From Lysobacter sp. (lineage in GTDB: Bacteria; Pseudomonadota; Gammaproteobacteria; Xanthomonadales; Xanthomonadaceae), in assembly GCA_030151365.1 (NCBI GenBank), contig JASLDW010000063.1, positions 1-27,642 on the forward strand: a DNA stretch of 27,642 nt, written 5' to 3'. The notes beneath the pieces were generated by a model that had not been told where the DNA came from, ran no database searches, and saw only the letters and a program-made list of their open reading frames with translations. A program made the translations under genes and the position numbers. Shown here piece by piece: positions 1 to 7,420 of this stretch (position 1 is its first letter; each line of letters begins with the position of its first letter).

Positions 1-68
1 ACATCTTCTTCCTTGACGCCAAGCTGTTCGACAACGATCTTCTTGACGCGCTCTTCGATGGTGCTCAT
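1..68 (-). CDS. acpP: acyl carrier protein AcpP (N-terminal fragment)
   Basis: Only the first 22 codons lie in the window; they read MSTIEERVKKIVVEQLGVKE and onward, the classic first helix of bacterial ACP. The gene runs off the left edge, so the DSL motif with the phosphopantetheine serine is not visible. ACP carries the growing acyl chain for FabD, FabH, FabG and FabI, all encoded in this window. The ATG is preceded by GGAG about 10 bases upstream within a purine-rich leader. It lies 133 bases downstream of fabG, the last gap of the fab operon, and that gap holds a promoter-like sequence of its own, which fits the high ACP demand of the cell. Confidence 0.93.
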   Translation of the reverse strand, partial: MSTIEERVKKIVVEQLGVKEED

Positions 69-106
69 GTTCTTGCTGCTCCAGAGGGAGGGAGGTTTCA
101 GGTTCT

Positions 107-133
107 AGTGTAGTGCAAAAGCCGATTTGGCAA
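107..133 (-). promoter_or_regulatory. putative acpP promoter
   Basis: Reading the minus strand, TTGCCA (128-133) and TACACT (107-112) resemble sigma70 -35 and -10 boxes. The spacer is only 15 bases, shorter than ideal; another -35 candidate slightly further upstream (TTGCTT) would give 19. The predicted transcript would carry about 30 bases of leader including the GGAG ribosome site. A separate acpP promoter inside fab clusters is known from other bacteria; here it is inferred from sequence alone. Confidence 0.4.
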
Positions 134-201
134 GCAATCCGGCACCGGATGGAACCCCGGGCGGCCGGGCCGCGATGATATGCCAGATCCGGCCGTTCCG
201 G

Positions 202-945
202 TCACGGCATGTACATGCCGCCGTTGACGTGCAGGGTCTCGCCGGTGACGTAGGAGGCGTCCGGGCCCGCCAGGAAGGCCACCGCGCGCGCGATGTCGGC
301 CGGTTCGCCGAGGCGCCCCAGCGCGATCTGCTGCAGCATCGCAGCCTTGGCGTCCTCCGGGAGGTCGCGCGTCATGTCGGTGGCGATGAAGCCCGGCGCG
401 ACCACGTTCACGGTGATGCCGCGACTGCCGATCTCGCGTGCCAGCGACTTGCTGAAGGCGATGATGCCGGCCTTCGCCGCGGCGTAGTTCGCCTGACCGG
501 CATTGCCCGTCACGCCGATCACCGACGCGATATTGATGATGCGGCCCTTGCGCGCCTTCATCATCCCGCGCATCACCGCCTTGCTGGCGCGATAGACGCT
601 GGTGAGGTTGGTGTCGAGGATGGCCTGCCAGTCCTCGTCCTTCATCCGCATCAGCAGGTTGTCGCGGGTGATGCCGGCGTTGTTGACGAGGATGTCGAGG
701 CTGCCGAATTCCTTCTGGATGCCGTCGATCAATTCCTCGATCGCACCGGGCTCGGTGACGTTCAGCACGCGACCGTGGCCACCCTGCGCCTTCAGTCGTT
801 CGCCGATCGCGGCGGCACCAGCCTCGCTGGTGGCCGTGCCGATCACGGTCGCGCCACGCGCGGCGAGTTCGTCTGCGATCGCGGCGCCGATGCCGCGCGT
901 CGCGCCGGTCACCAGTGCGATTTCCTTGTCCAGGGGCTTGCTCAT
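202..945 (-). CDS. fabG: 3-oxoacyl-[ACP] reductase FabG
   Basis: NADPH-dependent short-chain dehydrogenase that reduces 3-ketoacyl-ACP to 3-hydroxyacyl-ACP in each elongation round of type II fatty-acid synthesis. The 247-residue protein has the usual FabG length. Visible motifs are the nucleotide-binding TGATRGIG (residues 13-20), NNAG (about 90-93) and the catalytic triad Ser141, Tyr154, Lys158 (YAAAK). The start chosen is the ATG at 945, giving MSKPLDKE; an ATG four codons upstream would lie inside fabD and is less typical. The fabD stop and this start overlap as TGATG, so translation is probably coupled. acpP follows downstream. Confidence 0.96.
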   Translation of the reverse strand: MSKPLDKEIALVTGATRGIGAAIADELAARGATVIGTATSEAGAAAIGERLKAQGGHGRVLNVTEPGAIEELIDGIQKEFGSLDILVNNAGITRDNLLMRMKDEDWQAILDTNLTSVYRASKAVMRGMMKARKGRIINIASVIGVTGNAGQANYAAAKAGIIAFSKSLAREIGSRGITVNVVAPGFIATDMTRDLPEDAKAAMLQQIALGRLGEPADIARAVAFLAGPDASYVTGETLHVNGGMYMP

Positions 946-1883
946 CAGGATTTCCATTCTTCCATTGCGGTTTCGAATTCAGGCACGCCGCCGAGCGCGC
1001 GCGCGTCCAGGGATTTGTCGATGCGCTTGGCCAGGCCGGCCAGCACCTTGCCCGGGCCGCATTCGCCGATGCGCGTCGCGCCCTTCGCGGCAAGTGCCTG
1101 CACGCATTCGGTCCAGCGCACCGGCTGGTACAGCTGGCGCACCAGTGCGTCGCGGATGGCGTCGACGTCGGCGTGCACCGATGCATCGACGTTCTGCACC
1201 ACCGGCAGCGACGGCGATTGCCAGTGCAGGCCGCGCATGGTCTCGGCGAGGCGGTTCGCTGCCTCGCGCATCAGCGGCGTGTGCGACGGCACGCTCACGG
1301 CGAGCTTCACCGCCTTGCGCACGCCCTTCTCCGCCAGCAACGCCAGCGCGCGATCGACCGCCGCGGCATCGCCACCGATCACGATCTGCCCCGGCGAGTT
1401 GTAATTCGCGGGAACCACGACTTGCGATTCCGAAGCGGCGTTGCACACTTCGGCGACCAGCTCGTCATCGGCACCGATCACCGCCGCCATCGCGCCGGTT
1501 CCGGCGGGCGCGGCGTCCTGCATCAATTGCCCGCGGATGCGCACCAGGTGCGCGCCGTCCTTCAGCGACAGTGTCCCGGCGGCGACCAGCGCACTGTATT
1601 CGCCCAGGCTGTGGCCAGCCAGCAGCGACGGCCGCGCACCGCGCTTTTCCTGCCACGCGCGCCATACCGCGACTCCCGCGGCCAACAGCACGGGCTGGGT
1701 GTACTCGGTGCGGTTGAGCATTTCCTCGGGACCGCCCTGCGACAGCGCCCACAGGTCTACGTCCGCGCCTTCCGAAGCTTCGGCAAATGTGGCGTGGATG
1801 ACGGGATGCAGTTCGGAGAGTTCCGCCAGCATGCCGAGGCTCTGCGAGCCCTGGCCGGGAAACACGAAAGCGAGTGCGGTCAC
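945..1883 (-). CDS. fabD: malonyl-CoA:ACP transacylase FabD
   Basis: Transfers malonyl from CoA to ACP, supplying the two-carbon donor for FabH and later condensing enzymes. The 312-residue protein starts TALAFVFPGQGSQ, has the nucleophile Ser92 in GHSLGE and a catalytic His in SVPSHTP near residue 200, all as in E. coli FabD. The start is a GTG at 1883: there is no in-frame ATG near the conserved N-terminus, and the open frame upstream does not look like FabD. No clear Shine-Dalgarno precedes it. It overlaps fabG by one base and is separated by 74 bases from the DUF535 gene that interrupts the usual fabH-fabD junction. Confidence 0.96.
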   Translation of the reverse strand: MTALAFVFPGQGSQSLGMLAELSELHPVIHATFAEASEGADVDLWALSQGGPEEMLNRTEYTQPVLLAAGVAVWRAWQEKRGARPSLLAGHSLGEYSALVAAGTLSLKDGAHLVRIRGQLMQDAAPAGTGAMAAVIGADDELVAEVCNAASESQVVVPANYNSPGQIVIGGDAAAVDRALALLAEKGVRKAVKLAVSVPSHTPLMREAANRLAETMRGLHWQSPSLPVVQNVDASVHADVDAIRDALVRQLYQPVRWTECVQALAAKGATRIGECGPGKVLAGLAKRIDKSLDARALGGVPEFETAMEEWKS

Positions 1884-1957
1884 GGACGACTCGGCGTGGG
1901 AGGGCCGACCATGGTAGCCGCTGGGGTGACCGTGCGCTTCAGAATGGTCGTTGCCGG

Positions 1958-2950
1958 TCAGGCGAAAGCGTCGGCGAAACCTGGAATCCGGTGAGGAGCG
2001 GTCGCTTCCGGACGTGGCGTCCACGGCGCTTCGACCCGGGGTTGCGGCCACGCCCGCGACCACTCCAGCGATGCCTGCGCGGCGACGGCAACCTCTTCCA
2101 GCAGCGCATAGCGCTTGCGGTACATCGAGCGCTTCTTGGACGCAACCTCGGCGAGATCGCGCGGCATCGCCCGCAACGGGATTTCATGCAGCCCGTGGCC
2201 CCAGGGCACGCCGCCATGTTCGCGCCAGACAGCGTCGTAGCTCAGCGTCTTCTTGCGCGCGATCCGGCTGCCCGGGCGATATACCGCATGGGCCGCATCC
2301 TCCACGCAGAGGATCTTCTCCACGCCAAGGGCCTGCGCCGCCAACTGCAGGAATTGCACCAGCGCGGACATCGGCCGCAATCCGTGCATGTCGCGGGTCA
2401 GGCGCTGGTAGAGCGCATGGGCTTCGTCGCCATTGGCGCCCTGCAGGCCGCCGACGACCATGGCACGGAAGCCGAGCCGCGAATTCGCGAGGGCGAATGT
2501 CGCCATCGCCACCTGGCCGAGGTCGCAGTCCCAGACCAGGCTGAGGTCGCCCTCGCGCTCGGTGCCGAAACGGTGGACCAGGCGCACCTCGTGGCCGACC
2601 CCGTCGGCGTGGAATTTCACGACCAGCAAGCCGGAGGGCGAATAAATCGCGGTCCGCGCGCCGACCGGCATCCGCGCCACCAGCTCGAAGTGCTTGCGCA
2701 CGAGGTTGAACCGCTGCAACAGAGTCAGTCGGGCGCTGACATAGGGCTGCTGGAGACGGCTGCACAGGCCGCGGGTCGCCCGGGTCGCCGGGACCAGCGC
2801 CGGGCGATCGAGCAATTCGAACCAGTGGCGATGCAGCTCGGGATGGAGCTTGGCGCGAAGCCAGAAGCGCAGCATCCGCCCGGACCCGTGCCGTCCCGGC
2901 GTGCGGGCGAAACGCTTGAGTAACGATCCGGTTGACATGCGGTTGGACAT
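1958..2950 (-). CDS. DUF535 family protein (VirK/YbjX-like)
   Basis: About 330 residues. Segments typical of DUF535 (Pfam PF04393; E. coli YbjX, Shigella VirK) are visible: GGLQGANG mid-protein, followed by a region with DMHGLRP, then YRPGSR, and the C-terminal EVASKKRSMYRKRY. No signal peptide or membrane helix stands out. The molecular activity of the family is not established; relatives have been linked to envelope and peptide resistance in enteric pathogens. The start is uncertain: GTG 2974, ATG 2950 or ATG 2938 are in frame and none has a good ribosome site; ATG 2950 is chosen. The protein ends in a proline-rich tail of about 30 residues. It sits between fabH and fabD in the same orientation, an unusual position, which hints at a link to membrane lipid or envelope metabolism. 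Confidence 0.75.
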   Translation of the reverse strand: MSNRMSTGSLLKRFARTPGRHGSGRMLRFWLRAKLHPELHRHWFELLDRPALVPATRATRGLCSRLQQPYVSARLTLLQRFNLVRKHFELVARMPVGARTAIYSPSGLLVVKFHADGVGHEVRLVHRFGTEREGDLSLVWDCDLGQVAMATFALANSRLGFRAMVVGGLQGANGDEAHALYQRLTRDMHGLRPMSALVQFLQLAAQALGVEKILCVEDAAHAVYRPGSRIARKKTLSYDAVWREHGGVPWGHGLHEIPLRAMPRDLAEVASKKRSMYRKRYALLEEVAVAAQASLEWSRAWPQPRVEAPWTPRPEATAPHRIPGFADAFA

Positions 2951-3053
2951 TTTCGGAATCGTGTCAGCAGGCACGACCGCCCGCCACCGCCGGATATCGA
3001 TTCCGGAATGGTCTTCACATGATTTTTACAACCTTGAATGGGCCGGGACCGAC

Positions 3054-4058
3054 TCAGTAGCGCAGCAGCACCGAACCCCAGGTGAAACCGCCGCCGAAAG
3101 CCTCCAGCAGCAGCAACTGGCCGCGCTGGACCTTGCCCGACTGCACCGCGGCATCGAGCGCCAGCGGCACCGAGCCCGACGAGGTGTTGCCGTGCTTGTC
3201 GACGGTGACGATCACGCGTTCCATCGGCATGTCGAGGCGCTTGGCCGTCGCCTCGATGATGCGCAGGTTGGCCTGGTGCGGGATCAGCCAGTCGATGTCG
3301 TGGCGATCGAGGCCATTGGCCTCCAGCGTCTCGTCGACCAGGCCGTCGAGCGCCTTGACCGCGTGCTTGAACACTTCGTTGCCGGTCATCAGGACCTTGA
3401 CGCCGGCATTGGGTTCTTCAGGCTTGAAGCCCGCTGAAACACCGACCGGATTCCACAGCAATTCCTTCTTGGCGCCGTCGGCGTGCAGGTGGGTGCTGAG
3501 GATGCCGGTCTCGCCGTCGGGCTTGAGCACCACGGCGCCGGCGCCATCGCCGAACAGCACGCAGGTGCCGCGATCGTTCCAGTCGACCATCCGGGTCAGG
3601 GTTTCCGAACCAACCACCAGCGCACACTTGGCGTCGCCGCTGCGGACGAACTTGTCGGCGACCGAGATCGCGTAGATGAAGCCCGAACAGGCCGCGTTGA
3701 CGTCGAACGCCGGGCAGCCAACGATCCCCAGGCGCGCCTGCATCAGGCAGGCCGAGGACGGGAAAATGAGGTCGGGCGTGGTCGTCCCGAAGACGATCAG
3801 GTCGATGTCGTCGACGGTCACGCCGGCGGCGGCCATCGCCTTGCGCGCGGCTTCCTCGCCGAGGCTGACCGTGGTTTCGCCCTCACCCGCGACATGGCGC
3901 TGGCGGATGCCGGTGCGGCTCGCGATCCATTCGTCGCTGGTGTCGACGCGCTTGGCCAGGTCGTCATTGGTGACCACCTGCTTCGGCAGCGCACTGCCCG
4001 TACCGGCGATGCGGGCGTACATCCGGGAAGCTTGGCGGGAGGAAGCGGCATCAACCAT
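3054..4058 (-). CDS. fabH: 3-oxoacyl-[ACP] synthase III FabH
   Basis: Condenses a primer acyl-CoA with malonyl-ACP to start fatty-acid synthesis. The 334-residue thiolase-fold protein shows the triad Cys124 (NAACSGF), His261 (IPHQANLRI) and Asn291 (GNTSSGSVP), plus the early VDTSDEWI and TRTGIRQRH-like region (SRTGIRQRH). The ATG at 4058 is chosen because AGGAG lies nine bases upstream; it leaves a 12-residue extension before the conserved YARIAGTG, and an internal ATG at 4022 without that ribosome site is the alternative. It follows rpmF after 165 bases, with no plsX between them, and precedes the DUF535 gene by about 100 bases. Confidence 0.95.
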   Translation of the reverse strand: MVDAASSRQASRMYARIAGTGSALPKQVVTNDDLAKRVDTSDEWIASRTGIRQRHVAGEGETTVSLGEEAARKAMAAAGVTVDDIDLIVFGTTTPDLIFPSSACLMQARLGIVGCPAFDVNAACSGFIYAISVADKFVRSGDAKCALVVGSETLTRMVDWNDRGTCVLFGDGAGAVVLKPDGETGILSTHLHADGAKKELLWNPVGVSAGFKPEEPNAGVKVLMTGNEVFKHAVKALDGLVDETLEANGLDRHDIDWLIPHQANLRIIEATAKRLDMPMERVIVTVDKHGNTSSGSVPLALDAAVQSGKVQRGQLLLLEAFGGGFTWGSVLLRY

Positions 4059-4205
4059 CGATCGAGACTCCTGGGATCCGGACGGGAGTTCCGGAACGCT
4101 CTTGGCAAGCACGACAAGGACGACGCTGCATTGCAGCATCGCCCTGTCAGGTTACATCAGTGGACCACCCTGATTGAATCCGGCACGGGCAGAGCGTCCG
4201 GGAAG

Positions 4206-4225
4206 GATTCCGCCGGGGCGGAATC
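4206..4225. repeat. perfect hairpin at rpmF 3' end
   Basis: Nine-base arms GATTCCGCC and GGCGGAATC are separated by two bases. The hairpin overlaps the rpmF stop codon (4224-4226). There is no T-run after it on the minus strand, so it is not a standard terminator. The central 14 bases (TCCGCC, GG, GGCGGA) are identical to the hairpin at 4444-4459 on the other side of rpmF. It may mark an RNA processing or stabilising site between rpmF and fabH. Confidence 0.7.
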
Positions 4226-4418
4226 AATCTTCCTCGACCACCTTGGTCTTGGACGGCAGCACCTTCTTGCCGCGGTAGTAGCCGTCGGCGGTGACGTGGT
4301 GGCGGATGTGGGTCTCGCCGCTGGTCGGGTCGGTGGAGAGCTGCTTCGCCGTCAGCGAATCATGCGCGCGGCGCATGCCACGCTTGGACGGGGAAACGCG
4401 GGATTTCTGGACAGCCAT
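4224..4418 (-). CDS. rpmF: 50S ribosomal protein L32
   Basis: Small basic ribosomal protein of 64 residues beginning MAVQKSRVSPSKRGMRRAHD, the invariant L32 N-terminus. It has no zinc-binding cysteines, so it is the C-minus type. Start ATG 4418 has AGGAG eight bases upstream. Coupling of yceD and rpmF ahead of fatty-acid genes is a widely conserved arrangement, thought to link ribosome and membrane synthesis. The gene is flanked on both sides by short perfect hairpins sharing the same core, which may set its mRNA apart from its neighbours. Confidence 0.97.
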   Translation of the reverse strand: MAVQKSRVSPSKRGMRRAHDSLTAKQLSTDPTSGETHIRHHVTADGYYRGKKVLPSKTKVVEED

Positions 4419-4443
4419 GGGACAAACTCCTGGGTGAATCGGT

Positions 4444-4459
4444 GTCCGCCGGGGCGGAC
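4444..4459. repeat. perfect hairpin between yceD and rpmF
   Basis: Seven-base arms GTCCGCC and GGCGGAC with a two-base centre. It lies ten bases after the yceD stop and about 26 bases before the rpmF start, just upstream of its ribosome site. Its core is the same 14 bases as in the hairpin at 4206-4225. No T-run follows on either strand. Confidence 0.7.
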
Positions 4460-4468
4460 GTCTGAACG

Positions 4469-4984
4469 TTATTCCTTCTGGTCGCGCCGGAGCGCCGCCA
4501 GTGCAGCAAACGGACTGGCCGCCGCCGCTTCTTCCTCGTCGGGCGACCATTCGGCCTCCATGGCCTCGGTCCCCGGCTTGACCGGTATCGCCGGCACCGC
4601 GAGGATCAATTCGTCCTCGATCAGGTCCCGCGGCGAAATCGAATCGCCAGCATCCACCAGCCATGCCTCGTATCCGGGCGGAAGCGCCGCTTCCTCGGAC
4701 TCGTCGCGGATGAAGGCGACCCGCTGGCGCAGCTGCACCGGAAGTTCGAACCGCTCGAAACTGCGCTGGCATTCCAGCGGCAAGGCGGCATCGATTTCCA
4801 GCGCGGCATACGCAACCTGCGTGGCATCGCGGTCGAACCCGATGCGATAGGCGATGGTGCCTTCGCGATCGGCCAGCAGACCGGCCAGCCGCGGCAGTTC
4901 AGCCAGCTCCAGCCTGCCCTCGAATTCGCGCCGCGCCGAGACCATGCGCCATGGATCGACCTGGTCGGGCAATTTCGGGGACAT
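4469..4984 (-). CDS. yceD: YceD/DUF177 family protein (23S rRNA accumulation protein)
   Basis: A 171-residue acidic protein. The position directly upstream of rpmF, the length, the central ECQRSFERFELPVQ segment (YceD proteins carry a C-R-C/S-like stretch here) and the acidic region DLIEDELILAVPAIP all fit YceD/DUF177. The E. coli family member is needed for normal 23S rRNA levels; its mechanism is not settled. The start ATG 4984 gives MSPKLPDQVDPWRM; an in-frame region upstream lacks family similarity. A TTGACA-17-TACCAT promoter ends 10 bases before this ATG, so the mRNA probably has almost no leader, matching the lack of a ribosome site. First gene of the rpmF-fab operon. Confidence 0.9.
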   Translation of the reverse strand: MSPKLPDQVDPWRMVSARREFEGRLELAELPRLAGLLADREGTIAYRIGFDRDATQVAYAALEIDAALPLECQRSFERFELPVQLRQRVAFIRDESEEAALPPGYEAWLVDAGDSISPRDLIEDELILAVPAIPVKPGTEAMEAEWSPDEEEAAAASPFAALAALRRDQKE

Positions 4985-4994
4985 AAGCTGGAGA

Positions 4995-5023
4995 ATGGTA
5001 AAGATGAACGGGGAGCCTGTCAA
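4995..5023 (-). promoter_or_regulatory. sigma70-type promoter of the yceD-rpmF-fab operon
   Basis: On the minus strand TTGACA (5018-5023, perfect -35) and TACCAT (4995-5000, four of six) are spaced by 17 bases. The predicted start of transcription is near 4988, only about four bases before the yceD ATG at 4984. The region also lies upstream of the plus-strand gene at 5122. Confidence 0.65.
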
Positions 5024-5121
5024 ACCCGGCGAAGCCGCCAGATCGGGCTTCGTCGCGCGGATTGCACCCGCTGCGGCCCTTCGACACACTGGCCGTCGGG
5101 ATCCGTCAGCCAAGGCCTGCA

Positions 5122-5469
5122 TTGAACACGATCATCGTCCTAGTCGCCATCCTGTGCCTGGCCGCGCTTGCCACCGTCGTGTTCCTGGCGGAACGCCGCC
5201 GCCAGCAACGGCGCTGGGGCCTCCTGCGCGAAGTGATGGACAGCGCCGACGCGCTCGAATCGCAATTGACCCGCGTGCGCCGCCAGTTGGACGGCGTCGC
5301 CAGCGCCGGCCATGCCGATGCCGCCTTGCGCGACGTCCTCCACGACCTGCTGCGCCAGCGGATGTGGCTGCAGCAGCACGGCATGGATGCCCGCATCGCC
5401 GAGCTGGAGGAAGTACGCAGCCACCTCGACGCCGGCCGCCGCCGGCTGGATGCGCAAACCGCCGCCTGA
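5122..5469 (+). CDS. small membrane-anchored coiled-coil protein, function unknown
   Basis: About 115 residues. After the start comes one hydrophobic helix (roughly residues 3-22, IIVLVAILCLAALATVVFL), then a basic stop-transfer segment (AERRRQQRR) and a long charged helical part with leucine spacing suited to a coiled coil. That predicts an N-in or N-out single-pass protein with a soluble helical tail; no domain is recognised. There is no ATG; TTG 5122 (AAGG six bases upstream) places the helix at the very N-terminus, and TTG 5062 is an alternative adding 20 residues. It ends 27 bases before moxR on the same strand and probably heads that operon, so a partner role with the MoxR/DUF58/transglutaminase proteins is likely but unproven. 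Confidence 0.7.
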   Translation: MNTIIVLVAILCLAALATVVFLAERRRQQRRWGLLREVMDSADALESQLTRVRRQLDGVASAGHADAALRDVLHDLLRQRMWLQQHGMDARIAELEEVRSHLDAGRRRLDAQTAA

Positions 5470-5496
5470 TCCACCAAATTCCGGAGCCAACCCCCG

Positions 5497-6447
5497 ATGC
5501 GCACCGACACGCCGCCCCGCCCGCTTGCCGACGCGCAAGCCGGCGCGCTCGAAGACGCCCAGCAACAGGTCAACCGGCTGGTGCTAGGCAAGCCCCTGGA
5601 GGTACGGTTGGCCTTCGTCGCCCTGCTGGCCGACGGCCACCTGCTGATCGAGGATCTCCCCGGCCTCGGCAAGACCACCCTGGCGCATGCGCTTGCGGCG
5701 ACCCTGGGGCTGGAGTTCCAGCGCATCCAGTTCACCTCCGACCTGCTGCCCGCCGACGTCGTCGGGGTCTCGATCTACGACGCCCCGGCCTCGCGTTTCG
5801 AATTCCATCCCGGGCCGGTGTTCACCCACGTTCTTCTCGCGGACGAAATCAACCGCGCGCCGCCGCGCACCCAGAGCGCGCTGCTGGAAGCGATGGCGGA
5901 ACGCCAGGTCACGCTCGATGGCGTGACGCGGCCGCTGTCGGAACCGTTCTTCGTGATCGCCACGCAGAACCCCGTCGACCTGGTCGGCACCTATCCCCTG
6001 CCCGACTCCCAGCTGGACCGCTTCCTGTTGCGGATCTCGATGGGCTACCCGAACGCGGAAGCCGAACGCGCATTGCTGCTCGGAGAGGAGCGCCGGTTGC
6101 TGATCGCGCAGGCGCAGCCGAAGCTCGGTCGCGATGCACTGCTGGCGATCCGCGCCGCGGTCCAGCAGGTTCACGCGAGCGACGCTTTGATCGACTACCT
6201 GCAGGCACTGATCGCGCGCAGCCGCAACCATCCCGGCGTGCGCGTCGGATTGTCGCCGCGCGCCGGCCTCGCGCTGCTGCGCGCCGCGCGTGCCCATGCA
6301 CTGATGCTCGGCCGCGGCCACGTGTTGCCCGATGACGTCCAGGCGTTGTTCCCGCACCTCGCCGCGCATCGCCTGGTGGCGAATGCCGACGCCGGCGATG
6401 CCCGTGCGCTGGCGCGTTCGATCCTGCTGGCTGTTCCGGTCGACTGA
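5497..6447 (+). CDS. MoxR family AAA+ ATPase
   Basis: 316-residue AAA+ ATPase. Walker A is PGLGKTT (about residues 54-60), Walker B LLADEINRAPP (about 113-123), and sensor 1 ATQNP (155-159) with the DRFLLR arginine segment after it. MoxR proteins act as chaperone-like ATPases, typically with DUF58 or von Willebrand factor A proteins encoded next door, as here. The start ATG 5497 has GGAG ten bases upstream. The stop overlaps the DUF58 start as TGATG. The likely role is remodelling or activating a membrane complex that includes the DUF58 and transglutaminase proteins; the substrate is not known. Confidence 0.93.
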   Translation: MRTDTPPRPLADAQAGALEDAQQQVNRLVLGKPLEVRLAFVALLADGHLLIEDLPGLGKTTLAHALAATLGLEFQRIQFTSDLLPADVVGVSIYDAPASRFEFHPGPVFTHVLLADEINRAPPRTQSALLEAMAERQVTLDGVTRPLSEPFFVIATQNPVDLVGTYPLPDSQLDRFLLRISMGYPNAEAERALLLGEERRLLIAQAQPKLGRDALLAIRAAVQQVHASDALIDYLQALIARSRNHPGVRVGLSPRAGLALLRAARAHALMLGRGHVLPDDVQALFPHLAAHRLVANADAGDARALARSILLAVPVD

Positions 6448-7418
6448 TGGACGAAGCCGCGCCTGCCGGGCGCCGCGCATTCCGGCATCGCCTGGAAGGC
6501 TGGATCCGTCGCCGCGGACGCGTCGATCCGCTGCCGATGACGATCGACCGTCGCCGCGTCTACGTGCTGCCGACGACGTTCGGGCTGTTCTACGGCGTGC
6601 TGGTCGCGGTGATGTTCCTCGGCGCGCTGAACTACAACAACAATCCGGCGCTCCTGCTGTCGTTGCTGTTGCTGGCGGCGGGACTGGCGAGCCTGGTGTA
6701 TGCGCACCTGCAGTTGTCTGGCCTGCGCATCGTCTCGATCGATGCCGAGCCGGTACACGCGGGCGAATCGCTGCAGGTGCGAATCGGGCTTGCCGCGGGC
6801 GATGCACGCACGCGCACCGGTTTGCAACTGGATTGCAGCGGCGGTCGCGCCGTCGCCGCGGTGTCGGCGAACGCGACCACTTATGCGACGCTGCGGGTTC
6901 CAACCGTGAAACGCGGCTGGCTGGAAGCAGGGCGACTGGAAGTCGCGACCACGCGACCACTGGGGCTGGCCTGCGCCTGGAGCTGGCTATGGCAGGAACA
7001 GGGATGGCTGGTGTATCCCGCGCCGGAAGCCAACGGCCCGCCACTGCCGGACCGCGGCGATGGCGGCCATCGCGCCAAGCCGGCGTCCGCCGGCGACGAT
7101 CTCCACCAGCTGCGCCCCTATCGCCATGGCGACGCGCAGCACGCGATCGCATGGAAGGCCTCGGCGCGCGCGACCCATCTGCTGACGCGCGAATACGAAC
7201 AGCGCGTAGACGCCGACATCCTGCTCGACTGGGGCGACGTCCGCCACCTCCCGCATGAACTTGCGATTTCGCGCCTGGCACACTGGGTCGAGCTGGCGGA
7301 ACGGCATGCTCGTCGCTATGGCCTGCGACCGCCACTGGGCCGCGCGATCCCGGCGGATCGCGGGCCGCATCATCGCCATGCCTGCCTCGAAGCGCTGGCG
7401 CGGCTGCCGGAGCGATAG
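6447..7418 (+). CDS. DUF58 domain-containing membrane protein
   Basis: 323 residues. Two membrane helices lie near residues 41-60 and 66-87, followed by a soluble part with the DUF58 signature DLHQLRPYRHGDAQ and IAWKASARA (about 216-240) and LLTREYEQR. DUF58 proteins are the regular partners of MoxR ATPases, and many have a vWA-like fold. Translation is coupled to moxR by a TGATG overlap, and the next gene begins two bases after the TAG stop. The start ATG 6447 is the only one consistent with that coupling. Function beyond partnership with MoxR is not established. Confidence 0.9.
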   Translation: MDEAAPAGRRAFRHRLEGWIRRRGRVDPLPMTIDRRRVYVLPTTFGLFYGVLVAVMFLGALNYNNNPALLLSLLLLAAGLASLVYAHLQLSGLRIVSIDAEPVHAGESLQVRIGLAAGDARTRTGLQLDCSGGRAVAAVSANATTYATLRVPTVKRGWLEAGRLEVATTRPLGLACAWSWLWQEQGWLVYPAPEANGPPLPDRGDGGHRAKPASAGDDLHQLRPYRHGDAQHAIAWKASARATHLLTREYEQRVDADILLDWGDVRHLPHELAISRLAHWVELAERHARRYGLRPPLGRAIPADRGPHHRHACLEALARLPER

Positions 7419-7420
7419 GC

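Noticed and set aside
206..219. A 14-base perfect palindrome GGCATGTACATGCC near the fabG end
   Set aside because: It encodes the normal C-terminal GGMYMP of FabG; the palindrome is explained by the codons.
3483..4850. A 455-codon plus-strand frame over fabH, rpmF and yceD
   Set aside because: Shadow translation across three genuine minus-strand genes and their gaps.
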